Positions 1 through 12,400 of a stretch of 64,000 nucleotides of DNA are shown one piece after another. How positions within the stretch are numbered: the stretch's first letter is position 1; every line of letters starts with the position of its first letter. Position numbers and translations under genes: made by a program. The stretch comes from Clytia hemisphaerica (Eukaryota; Cnidaria; Hydrozoa; Leptothecata; Clytiidae): assembly GCA_902728285.1 (NCBI GenBank), contig CACVBU010000362.1, positions 976,361 through 1,040,360 of the forward strand, given 5' to 3'. The notes beneath the pieces were generated by a model that worked only from the letters and a program-made list of their open reading frames with translations, had not been told where the DNA came from and ran no database searches.

Positions 1-132
1 GAAATAATATAATTAGATCTTTTGACATTGTTCTATCATTTCTGTTTTAAAATAAGTTGCTATTCTAATCTGATGTATTGATTCTTCTCAAAAGAAATGG
101 TGAATTCTAGTATTTTTAGCCGACTTGGTTTC

Positions 133-1538
133 ACCATGGAGGTAATAAAGATAGATGGAGAGTCAATGCCTTTTGTTCTATTCTGATTTATCATCGGAAG
201 CAAACAGCTGTTTGGTTGCTTTGGGAATAGGATGATTAATTTTGGGTATACTCGTGGGAATATTTATGTTCATAAAAAACTGAATAAAAAGATGTTGGAT
301 TTTTAACAACTCTATTGTGAGATAATAACTTTGTTGATCAAAATAAGAAAAAGGTTGCCGTAACAAGCACAAAATCCTATATTTCTAAGGGTCCCCTCTC
401 ATAAAATCATAGATAATTTTCAAAAGATTCTATATTACGATTAGGTAACCTTTTCATAATCATCCATCAAATTGAAAAAACCCCCTCCCTTTTAGACGTA
501 AAGATTTATAATGAAGAAATTTTCAAGGAAAATGTGCTGAAATTCTCAAAATTAGCACTGTGTTCGCCCAAAAATACATCGATATGAAATCATAGAGCTT
601 TTGTAACCTGACTTTAAGCATAGAGGTATAAAGAAAACAGGAGTTGAATGTGTCGGTAATTGGTCGTTAAAGTCTTTTGATTTCTTTTATAAAATGTATC
701 AAAAGAAATTCTAAGCTCGCCCGATGAAATAAGACTTTTTAGTAGACTCAAGTTTGCTCTGAACATTCTAATAATCAGTATTGAAGATTCTAGCCTTTTA
801 ATATACGAAAATTAGATAAAACTTCGTCCACGAAACAAATTTATGTTCCATTTCGCTATCCGTTCAATTTTGTTTTGAAAAGATATTTTCTCAAGCCAGA
901 AAATTAAAAGTTCTTTATAAGCACACACGATTTCAGACTCAATTTGTAGACATAAAGTCGCTGGAGAATTTTGGAGGAAAGTATCAAGCAATAGAGTTCA
1001 CCTGAAAGAAAAAATTGATCGAAAAATCTTATCATTTGATGAAGGATTGCCAAGTTTACAGGCCTTTTTTTAGTCCAAATATTTTCTTACACTGATGTCA
1101 GAAACAATGAATCTCGTCTCATCTAATTTCTAAAGCTTAAATGAGCCAATAAGATTTAACCTATGGATAAAAGAGCTCATTAAAAATGCACGATATATGA
1201 GATTATGAGCATGCATACATCGTAACTTTTTTAATCGTAGGGCGAGCTTGGTTACAATAGCATACTTCTCCTGTCTTTCTTTATACCTCCATGCTTTAAG
1301 AAAATTATTTTTGTATCGCGTTTGAACAAGAACTTTTTGCATAATTTAAGTTTATTTCAATTAGGATAACATTCTCACTTCTGTTCTTATAAATTTACAT
1401 TTCGGATTTTTTTGCTTCCAATGATGGTACATCAAAGAAAAGCCACTTTGAATAGATTTATAAAAGATTTCAACGATCATTTAGGTCATTACCGAGACGT
1501 TTTCTCTCCATCTATATCTTTATTACCTCCATGGTTTC
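133..1538. mobile_element. TIR element, about 1.4 kb, ends CCATGGAGGTAATAAAGATA
   Basis: The left end at about 135-162 and the right end at about 1504-1536 are inverted copies (CCATGGAGGTAATAAAGATA then GATGGAGAG). No transposase frame is visible inside. A related second element (612-1300) sits within it. Confidence 0.65.
612..1300. mobile_element. Nested TIR element, ends GAGGTATAAAGAAA
   Basis: Inverted ends CATAGAGGTATAAAGAAAAC (left) and its complement near 1270-1295. The left 500 bp closely match the copy at 18322-18853, including the internal stretch about AAGTCGCTGG. The short frame inside is intact in the second copy but broken here. Confidence 0.65.
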
Positions 1539-1554
1539 ACCTAGAGATAACTCG

Positions 1555-1860
1555 AAAGTTCAAATAATGTACTACAATTTCGAGTTACGTATCTCGAAAA
1601 ATGAAATTTAAAATTTATTTTCGAGTTACGTAACTCGAAAATTAAAATTTGAATTTAGTTTTCGAGTTACGTAACTCTAAAGTAAAATTTGAAAAAAATA
1701 TTTCGAGTTACAAAACAACAGTAAAAAACATTTTCGAGTTAAGAAGTCCCCTTATGACGTCATAATTTGAGACCTGTGACGTCATATTCGTCGTAACTCG
1801 GGTTTTTGTAACTCGGGTTTTGTAACTCGAGTTTTTGTAACTCAGGTTTTCCGGGCCTCA
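1555..1860. repeat. Array of AACTCGAA / CGAGTTACGTAACTCG palindromes
   Basis: The motif CGAGTTACGTAACTCGAAA recurs several times with variable AT spacers, then continues as GTAACTCGGGTTTT units. The same AACTCGA core forms the ends of CAG...CTG elements at 11053 and 18853. Confidence 0.7.
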
Positions 1861-2497
1861 GGTTATAGCCTCTTAAATTTTCGAGAGGCCTTTTCATTTG
1901 CAAAGATACTGAAAGCAAATCTTTATCCTAACCACGTTGACTAAACTTTACACTGCTTGGTTCCAACGTTTATAGAATTTGATAGAGGAATATATATTGG
2001 CCCCTCCATAGCCGCTTTCCCCCGAACCTCACTGTTTTTTCTAATTAGTGCCATTATAATAATTAGTTTCTGACTGGCACTACTAAACCAAAGTAAAGGC
2101 AATCTAGCTGATGCACGACGATCTGAGTTTAAATCTTTGATCCGCGCAGCAAGCAACCAAGCTAGCACACAGCGTTGTTTTAACGTTCATCTAACATTAT
2201 ATGGATGTTGTGAACGTTATATAAACGTTGAAATAACGTTGTGTGCCAGCTGGGAAAGTAAGGCTGTATCGGTTTCAGTACAAATTGCTATATCGGATAA
2301 TTTTCAGCCTCAGCAAAATTACTGTTTGTAGCTGGTTCTTAAAGAATTTTGCGGCTCAGGCGGACTCCGCAGAAGAAAGCTTTTATACTCGCTGTACGGT
2401 TCGTAGTTTTAAATCACTTACATGTTGAATCGGACTGTGTCGTGGGTAATTTACAAAGTGTTTTTGGTTTTTGATCGCAAAAAGTTGTCAAAACCTT

Positions 2498-2847
2498 TCT
2501 CACCCCAGTGAATTTCAGATTTCTAAATTCCCACCAGACTGGGTCCTCAACACCCACTGGGACACAGAGACTACAGCTTTTACTACCCCGGTAGGATTTT
2601 TCCAGCCAGTGGGGAAAATAATAACGGACTGAAACTCGACGGGGATTGATATTCGCATATTGTTTATGGCTGGGGATTTCAATTCTTTTGATTTCAATTC
2701 AGAAAATTCAGTGGGGATGTGAAAATAGCATGATATCTTACAGTGAAGATTTTTTTATTTAATTATTTTCCACTGGGGACGATTTTTCGGCCAATTTTTC
2801 CAGCGGGAAGGCGTCCCAGTGGGTCTGTGAGAAGGGGGTGTGCTTTT
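2498..2847. repeat. CCAGTGGGG-family dispersed repeat, copy 1
   Basis: Carries CAGTGGGGA motifs in both orientations and ends CCCAGTGGGTCTGTGAGAAG. Related copies lie at 5552-5812, 12236-12503, 18083-18310 and 23649-23878. Ends of the CACCCCTGTCTCACAGCCCC type are shared with the palindrome at 29819-30140. Confidence 0.6.
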
Positions 2848-3499
2848 TATAGAACGTTTGAAACGAATTCAAATGGGTGTTTTCTATTAATCACCGATGC
2901 TGAAAACTGTGGGGATATGTGCTTTCTAGTCAGGATAAAATTGACCAGCATCGAAAGGGATCAAAGTTCAAGAAGAAAACTTAAATGTTTTTAATATCGA
3001 GATTAATATATCATTACAAAATGACGGAGCATGACTTGACATACTGTAAAAATATTTTTAGACGAATTATAAATGCATCTTCACCACTCAATTATTTCAA
3101 ATCACACAAGCATTATATTTGCAGTCTAATTGCAACTGTGCATAAAAATTGCTTATTTAAGCAAATCTTAATATAGCCCTTTAAAGTGTGGGGTAATTAT
3201 CCTATAATTAAATATTAGAGCCATGCCCATATAAATAAGATTCATCTATGAGAAAAACGTTAGAATATTCAACGACTTAAGAGTGAAAGATAAAACCTAT
3301 CATTTCAAAAGGAGGCAAATCAAAGAAAAAAGAACAGAAGAAATTTACGAGGAATCATTTGCTATTCTTTTGGAGAAAAAACAATTTAGGTGTTGAGATT
3401 AAGAAAGCAAAGAAATTTCTAGGCTTTTCACCACACTCGCGTCGGACGACAACAAAGTTATTTTAGAGACGCACCCAGCTTAAAAATATCACAGTAACG

Positions 3500-6400
3500 A
3501 TGGATTCGATAGTATTTTTTCTCATAATGGTAATTTCTGTATCACCAATAACATCGAAACTTCAATTTGTTGATTTAACATACAATTTGGACAACGTCAC
3601 CACACCATATTTTGGACTTTTTGTAGATCACTTCAAGTTTTTGAAAAAGGTATGCTCTTAATTTATATTCGTCTGCTTATCATGATTATAAATTATTTGT
3701 ATGATAACTAAAGGATTTTATTTGGATTCTTTATTTGTGCTTTTCGGAGAAAGGCTCTTAACCTAGGCTAGCCTGACGGAAAAAGTTTCTAACCTTTATG
3801 ATTGGTAAAGCTCAGAGATTTTCTAAATGCGAAAGATTACGTAATTCAAATATAAAACGTCAGGTTTCATTTGCTCTATGATTTGAAACCATTGCATTGC
3901 GTTGTTTATCTTTGTAAAGTTAGATTTCCTTATGACGTATTGTTTTTAGCGGTCCCCCCTCTGAGACCACGTTCACACGCTACGTTTCGTTTTGCTCCGG
4001 TTCCGGAACATTGTGTGAACATTAAAATTGGAAACGTCAAAAAAAGAAGACGCTACAAGGCAAAAAATAAACGGTTTCGCTCCACTATGAGGCAAATTGT
4101 TTCGCTTACACTTTTGCCACTTTTGCCCTAGTTCCCACTTCTGCCACTATCATGTTGAAACATTTTTAAAAAGTGTGAAGAGTGGCTCATTCAGCTAACA
4201 ATTTGCCCCTATTTTCATTGGAACGGAACTGCTCCGTTTTCTTGCTTCGAAACGTTCCGAAATGAGTATGAACACTTCCTATTCGTAACAAATCCACACC
4301 GGAGCGATACGAAACCGTAACGTCTGAGCATGGTCTAATTTAAAGTTCTTCAATTCGATAGTCTAATTAGCTAATATTGAAAAGAGTTCCCTAAGCACTC
4401 CTTGCCATCCTCGCTTCTCTATTCAAAACATTTCCACACACCCTTCTTCGGCAAGGTCTTATAAGGTCTGAGAGGGGAACTCGCATCAGCCTCACAAGGG
4501 TATTCTCTGGCGTCAATCAGTAACGTAAATAAAGCCTGTGATGCACGGGGACGAGGTTGCCTGAATTAAAGCTTTTTTAAAGTTTGAATGACGATGGATT
4601 GAGAAGAATATTCATTTTTCTGTGCTCGTATTTTGGTTGGTTTAAAAATCTCGAGAAAGCAATATTCTACTTGTCTTTGGGGAATTCTAAATAACACGTC
4701 AAAAGACAAAGATCTTTAGAGTTGAATAGGATAATATTTTTTTAATACAAACTTACACGATACATTACATATGATATGAATAAATTGTATTACTAAAAAG
4801 GGCGTGTAGCTAACGTAAATAAAGCCTGAATGGGATACACGGGGACGAGATTGCCTGAATCTTTTTTTTTCTTTTTTTTTTTTTTGAGTTTAATTAAATG
4901 TATTACTTAAAAAGGGCTATACACATAGATGACTCCTAATCTAAAGTGAGTCACAAACCCGGGGAGGGGCGCTCGATTCAAAAACGACCATACGTGCAGC
5001 CCAAACTTAGGCCTTTGAAATCGGACCCTCACAGTCCATAAAGAAAATTTAGCCAAATTTAAGTAAATTTGGGTGAAACATTTACCCTAACAATACACTT
5101 TCTTGAAGATTTTGACCATTTTTAGGCAAAATATGATCAGATTCTCAAAGTTATACACCCTTGCAGTGCACTTTTTGCTCATTTCTATTCTTAAGGTGCA
5201 CTTTAGGAAGCTTTGAAAAGAGACACTTAAGGGCCGCACGTACGGTAGGCTGTTTACCTTGGGTGAACCCCCCCCCCCCCCACTGGGGTCAAACATAGCT
5301 CCTATTCATTCAAGCAGAGGGTTTTCCAACACAAATTTGCGTCAAATTCTTTATAGTTCCCCAGGTAATTTCAATTTCAAGTTTTTTCTTTTCTAAACGG
5401 TTACTCTCTTTGTTTCACATCCAACCATCTTTTGACGATGCTTCATCGTATATGCATGCAAGGTGATTATGTAATGACCCTGTCAAAAGAAAAAGAAAAT
5501 TTGATTGTGAAATTTTTGAGGTAAATCTCCATTATATAACCCTGAACACACCCCAGTCTCACAGCCCTGGAGGAACTTTTAAGCTCAGTGGGGATAGAAA
5601 TTCCTATTGAAATCCCGATGGGAATAAAAAATTCTATTGTTCGAGGTTGAAAAATCCAGTGGGGTTGGTTTTAGAGTGCACTTTCTAAGCATTGAATTTC
5701 GAATGGGGATTAAATCAAAGTCAATTTCTTAGTGGGGATGAATTCCAGGGTATTTTCCCACTGGGGACGAAATCTTAACTAAATTTTCCAGTGGGGCTTT
5801 CTCAATTACCATGAACACCAAAATGAAATCAAACTATGGAGACGAACCGTAAGAATTTTATCACAAGCAAATGTTTTAGAAAATAGACAAGAATTCTAAT
5901 GACCTGAAAATTGGAGTCGCTTATTAGAAAAATTGTATATGAAAGAAAATGAAATTACCTCCTCCAGAACGTAACTGGATCGATCATTATTAATTTCATC
6001 AAAAAATTTGATCTTTTTCTTCAACTTTTTTTTCGATTTGTTGCAGACATCTTCTTCTTTCACTATATAGTTACTACATAGAAAGAGAGATATTAATCTG
6101 TTATTGAATTGAAGAAAGATGATAAAAGAATTATATGGAACAGCATTGTAATGTTTTGGCGAAAACTGGAGTAACTTTAAAAAGAACTTGGCAAGGCCAA
6201 AGGGAGAGGGTAAAATTTCTTTGTTTCTCTATTTCCTGTCGCTCTGCTGTTTACAAAATATAGGTAAAATGATACAAGGTTCTACCTACCAGCTGCTGTA
6301 ACCAAAATTTTGACAAGGAACTGTTTTCTTAAAGGAAAATGATTTATTCTTCCTCTCGTGTTTCACTGAAAGTTTGATTCTCAAAGGTCCTTCAATGGCA

Positions 6401-9400
6401 TAGCAATGTAACTCTGTATTCATAGTCAATGGTGAAAATCCCTTTTTTACGTTTTTAATGTTCTTTTTGTATTGTTTCAAGATGTTTACCATGTCATCGT
6501 GTAGTTCTGGAAAGTGTACCAATTTCCCTAAGAGAGATACATAAAATGAAGCTATTAATTACGATCCCCAATAATACGAAAATAAATAAACCAATATCTA
6601 TGGAAATTTCAAAATTCTTGTACAAAGTAATGACAACACTGATGTTTTTTAAATTCTTTACAAAGCTTTATCCACCATCTTTGATCAGAGTCGGTCTTTT
6701 TTTATATGTCCTGTTAAACCTTTTTAGAATTTAAAAATCGAAAAATTGAAATGAAAAAATTAAATGAAGAAGAAAACGAAGAGTTTTTCGAAGAAGAGTA
6801 TTTCACCTTTCAAGGCCCTAATCTCGGTAAAAATCAAACATTTGGAATTTTTTTTGGTTCAGGTGATGTATCTATTTAGTATCTAAAAATACAATTTCGG
6901 AAAGTTTTTGTGTAAGTATCTTTCCTTTAAAATCTCCAAAAAACCTCATTTTGGCGATTTTCCCCACTAAATTTGCATACGAAAACAGCTATAACTTGGG
7001 ATGTAGCCAAATAGAAAATTTTTCCGAAAAAATCTAAATAAAGAAATTATTTGTCATTAAAAAAAGTTTTAAACAATAAAATGATTTCCCCAAGGAGATT
7101 AGGCTTTTTTGTGAAAAGTATACGAATAGCGTCGTTATGACGTTTTATTAAGGTCCATGCCACACTTATTCCTCAATTACTCATTATGTAATTACTTAAA
7201 TTCATTTTTTCAAAAGCAGTTTGTTCTTAAACATGTCAAAGCAGCGAAAACATAAGGTTTTATCTTCAAATTCTGAAATTGATTTTTCACTATGTCCAGA
7301 GCCTTTAATTTCGGGGAAATTCTTCCAGCTGGCAAATCAGAACAGGTATTTGCAAATTTTAGGTCGGTGGCTGCTTCTGAAAGGTCATACAATTGATCAT
7401 TGGCATCATCATGATTATTTACGGGGAAGGTAGGTCTAGCGCTTTAGATTCACTTACAAGGCTAGAGGTACCATAGGGTATCACTTTTTTACAATTTTTA
7501 TTGATAGTTCTACCAGCAGGGTACCACTTTAACGATACGATTTTAACGATACGATTTTAACGATGCGATTTTAACGATAACGTAAAATCAAATTTTGGGT
7601 CTACGAATTTCAGTCAAAACCGCAAAACTACACAAAAAATGTGTGGAGAAAAAAACTTACTACAGCATTCACCCATCACCAAAGATGCACAAAGAACCAA
7701 AAAGATCTTAACCATATCATTGTGGCCAGTCATCTTGACCAAGAAATACTAAAATCAACACAAAATATCTGTGGGTCTGTGATCAAAACCTTCACACTAC
7801 CAATTGGCAAAAATTTACAGCTCAAGACGGGTAAGGTCGTTATCGAATCCTTACAGATACAAAACTAGTAACGATTGAACAAGTTCAAAGATATTTATTT
7901 CCCTTTTCGAGTAGAAAGCAGTTGTATTGAAGTTTTTACAAGATGCTCACATAATTGGTCATTCAAAACAATAATAAAAGTTTTTGTTTGAATAGTTAAC
8001 AACCAATCCAATGACAAAAATTCTTGTAAATGTTCAACTTGACCCGTAGAAGGGCCTAAGCGCAATCTAGACTAATGTCGTTCTGACTGCTTTCTGAGTA
8101 TTAGTGATATATTGTTATTGACTTTACAAAGTTGTTTGTACTTTCGGTTGAATGGCGAACGAAGACCTGAGAGGGCTTCACGTTTTTTATTATAATAACA
8201 TCCAAAAGATTTTTAAGCCTTCGGATGTTCTTAACCTTTTGAGTTTTAAGCCTAAAAATGTTCTTAACATGTTCTTAATATGTTCTTATTTTCGCCATTT
8301 TCTGAGTATTTTTGACCATTTTACTATGAAATTGGATGTTTTAGAGTCCGCAAAGCCTTAAAATGTTTTTAGGATTCTGGCCATCGAAGCCTTATTCTCT
8401 TATATAGTTTGTTCTTATTAAAAAAAACAGTGTACCTGATGTAAATGATTCATGATTTATAAAGCTGAAGTAGTTCTCCTCTAGATATCTTTTGCAATAT
8501 TTGATGAAAAAGGAATAAGGGTATTTACAAAATATATTTCTCACGGGTACTAAAAAAGTGTCGAGACAATCTTTTCACCAATCTGGCACCCAGAACTACA
8601 CGTTGTTTTTTTTATAAGAACATCCAAAAATTTTAAAGCCTTCGGATGTTCTGAACTTTTTTAGTTTTAAGCCTAAAAATGTTCTTAACATGTTCTTATT
8701 TTCACCATTTTTTGAGTATTTTTGTCAATTTTCCTAAGAAATTGGGTATCTTAGAGTCCCAAAAGCCTTAAAATGTTCTGAGCTTGTTCTTAAAATTTTG
8801 GCCATCGAAGCCTTATGTTCTTATATAGTTCATTCTTATAAAAAAATTAATGGATATGATATGATCGGGAGTGTTATCAGAATAATTAAGAAAGTAAAAT
8901 GACTGGGTTCGAGGTTGTTTGTTTGTGTTTACAAAGTACTTGGCGAAACAGAAACTAAAATACAAGTGCAAACAAACTTTGCAACGTCATTAATTGACCA
9001 TTTATCTTAAGCGTAACAAAGGGGAACCTAAAAAACCTAAAAAAACAACTTTGAAAGACGCTGACGTATATTTCTATGTGCGGATATAAAAGTGTTTTTG
9101 AATTACGTGCAAACATAGTATAAGAAAGTATAAGAAAGCCGCGGAGATTGCATTATTTTTTTCGTGCCCTTCGTGCCCTTCATGCCTTTCGAAAATAAGT
9201 TCGTGCCTTTCGAAAAAAATTTCGTGCCTTTTGAAAAAAAGTTCGTGCCTTTTGAAAAAAAGTTCGTGCCTTTTGAAAAAAAGTTCGTGCCTTTCGGGGA
9301 AAAAATTTATAGCTCTTCTTTCACTTCTTCTTTACATCCGCGCTAATTTGTATGTGTTTGTTGACTTCTCTAACCCGACAATTCATGTTTATACCTTATC

Positions 9401-12400
9401 GGCCAAAACTTAGTCGACGAAGGCACGCAAGGCACGAAAAAATCACACTCCTTTTTTCATTGCCCATTGCGTTTCAATAACTGATCTATCAGGCAAATCC
9501 AAAGACCCATTTTTCGTCCTTCCTATTCTTACTGTGTGAATTAAAGTAGGAAGAGGTCATAAAGAGGTCATATAATCCAAAGGTCAAAGTTACCAAGCTC
9601 TAGTTTAGATGGTCGAATTTTTGCTCTGCCTACAACCCCCACCGTAATATTTGGCACAAAAGGGGAATCCCCTCAAATTTGAAAACTGCAAGTGCTTTTT
9701 AAGTGCTCTAAAGTACGTTTGGAAAGTAGAGTTTTAACTCTTGAGTTTTAACATGAAACTTAACACTTAGGACCTTAGGATCTCAGAATCTTAAAGCTCA
9801 AAATTGTTCCAATAAGGCTGACAATATAGCCTGGAAGCCACTTAACCCTCACAAATCGAAAAATCCAATGAAACAAAGTGAGAGAACTGAAATTGCAATT
9901 CTCGCCCGATCTTTAAATTCTGAAAAACGTTAAAATACGCAAAAAGTGCCAATATATTTCGACGTTGATTGTATTCTAATTGTTAAGAAGGAGCTAAAAA
10001 ACATCATTTAATTAATAAAGATGTACACAATTTTCTCAAAAATCTAAAAATCCATAATCACATGATAGTTAAGTATTAAAACGCCTTTCTTATAACTGTG
10101 GATGTGACATGGATGGCTGACGAAACTAAAGAATTATTACAAAAGTCAAAATATCTTTGTTTTTGTTCTATATTTTTCATAGTCTAACAAAATTAAGCGA
10201 TGTTTTTTGAAATAACAAGCTTAGTTTATGAAAATGAATCAGACAACAGACCGAGCAAAAAAACATGGTTGGTTATAAATTTCGAGCTCGACTTTTTCGC
10301 ATAGGGACCTATTTTGAGAATCTAATTGCTAGGTAGCAGCTACGAGAAAAACAACACCTTCGATATTTCTTTTCAGCTCTTTTAGCTTGGATATTCTGCA
10401 ATATTTTGGACTTGTTCAACTCCGGTTTAACCCCAATCTCGTACAAAGAGCATGGATTTATAAAGCCTGAAGGGGTAGATGTCGTGCTTTGGCTGAAAAG
10501 TGTGTCGAGGTTAGGTAGGAAATCCTACCTAGGTCACGTGACATTACGATAGAATTTCAGCGCTTGACCAATCAGAAGCTTCGCAGGTCTTCGAAAACAA
10601 TAGCAATATTATTTTTTGCGATATTATATATTTTTTTTGCTTGAAAGAGCTTAAAGCGCGACATCTATAAAATATGTGACCAAGAGCCGGTTGAGTACTT
10701 TTAGATTTTAGTGCTGGACATGATACAAATCCTTTTGTGAGCACTATTGAATTAATAGAAACGAACCAAGGACTGTGTTCCAGTTTTGGGTATGAATCTC
10801 ATTGCAACACCGTTATTATCTTCTAATAGGTTGAATTTAAACAGCCAGAAGATTTTTACATCTCATGGAATGTTTTCAGTACGAACGAGCACATGGGAAC
10901 ACATATCGATGCACCAGTGCATTTCGTGAAAGGTAGTCAAACTGTGGACGAAATCCCTTTACAAAGACTTGTAAGTTGAATATAAAAACTTTTGAAATCA
11001 TAGGAATACAAAGAAATTGATTGTTACTGTCTGCTCAAACTACAATTTACTATACAGCGGAGTCTCTTTAACTCGAACCTCTATAACTCGAATGTCTCCT
11101 CCATTTTATGGTTTCTTCACTAAACAATGCCTTATAAACCTTACTCTATAACTCGAAATGTTTCCTTAACTCGAACAAATTTTTATAGTCCCTTCTCTAT
11201 ATAATTCCTCATAAACCTTACTCTATAACTCGAAATGTTTCCTTAACTCGAAAAGGTTTTAGAGTCCCTTCTCTATATAATGCCTCATAAACCTTACTCT
11301 ATAACTCGAAATGTTTCCTTAACTCGAACAAATTTTCAGGTCCCTTCTCTATATAATGCCTCATAAACCTTACTCTATAACTCGAAATGTTTCCTTAACT
11401 CGAAAAGGTTTTATAGTCCCTTTTCTATATAATGCCTCATAAACCTTACTCTATAACTCGAAAAACTTCCGTAACTCGAGCAAATTTGTGTTCCCCATGC
11501 GTGTTTGAGTTATGGTCAGCTGTAAAACATTTTTTATAAACTCTTCAGGTCGGAAAGCTGTTCATACTTGATGTTGAGGAGGAAACATTGAAAGACAGAT
11601 TTCTATATATCACAACACAACATATCTTAGATGCAGAGAAAAAACAAGGAAAGATTGAAGATGGCTCCATCCTTCTCGTTAATACAGGTATAAATACCTC
11701 CTTTTTTCAACAGCATGCGGTCGGGCGGACGGGCGGACGGGCGAAAAAATCAACCCGAATCAATAATACTATGCGTTTTAATTTTTTTCAAATTTATAAC
11801 CTTTTTGCAACTTTTCGAACGATTCGAACGTTCTACGGTAAAACTCACTAAGTTAACTTCACAAATACGAATTTGTTTTTTTTACAATTTTAACATGGTT
11901 GGTGCAACCATAGGAAATCGGGAAATAGGTGGCAAAGTCAGTAATCGGCAAATCGGGATTCTCTCCGACATTAAGAAAGTAAACAAAACATTTTGTCAAC
12001 AAAACCAGAAACCTGAAAACTTTTTAATCTCGCAACTAGAGCCACTTGCACCACTCTTCGATTTTACTGTGTTCGAGTATGGTGTTTGCGCAACTTCAAG
12101 TAAATACTTACCTTCCCATATAAAGAACACCTTACCTGCTAAATTTAGTAGTCGGCTAATGACGAAATTTTTAACCCCCGAATCATTACCTAAAAAGACT
12201 TAAACTTCTAAACTTCTTAAAGGATAATTTCTCCCACACACCCCTGTCTCACAGCCCCGGTGGAACTTTTTTCCTCAGTAGGGATAAAAATTCCTATTGA
12301 AATGCAAATGGGAAAAGAAATTCTATTGTTCCAAGGTTAAAAAATCCATTGGGGTTTTTTGAGTGCAATTTTGAAACATTGAATGTTTAGTTGGGATGAA

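Larger units (their letters stand above)
1..3499. other. Non-coding flank with nested TIR elements, upstream of the cyclase gene
   Basis: No supported gene. It holds a TIR element with a nested second element (133-1538), an AACTCGAA palindrome array (1555-1860) and a CCAGTGGGG-family repeat (2498-2847). The 3' part to 3499, immediately before the cyclase ATG, is plain AT-rich DNA that should contain its promoter and 5'UTR. Confidence 0.5.
3650..10829. other. First intron of the cyclase gene, 7.2 kb
   Basis: Bounded by AAG|GTATGC and TAATAG|GTTGAA. It contains TIR and foldback elements, two palindromic MITEs (8178-8434, 8598-8849), tandem repeats, and the candidate nested exons between 5959 and 7830. 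The remainder is AT-rich sequence without recognisable signals. Confidence 0.75.

Noticed and set aside
7221..7433. Open frames on both strands of the same 200 bp
   Set aside because: Both are plausible by composition. The + strand one ends in the wrong phase for the exon at 7666, and the - strand one lacks a good acceptor or start, so neither is called as a separate gene.
9164..9346. Repetitive frame reading FVPFEKK units
   Set aside because: It is a 21-bp minisatellite inside a foldback; any repeat whose length is a multiple of three keeps a frame open.
11715..12203. 162-codon + strand frame in cyclase intron 3
   Set aside because: No domain, begins in a GGGCGGAC microsatellite and lies wholly within an intron of a well-supported gene on the same strand.
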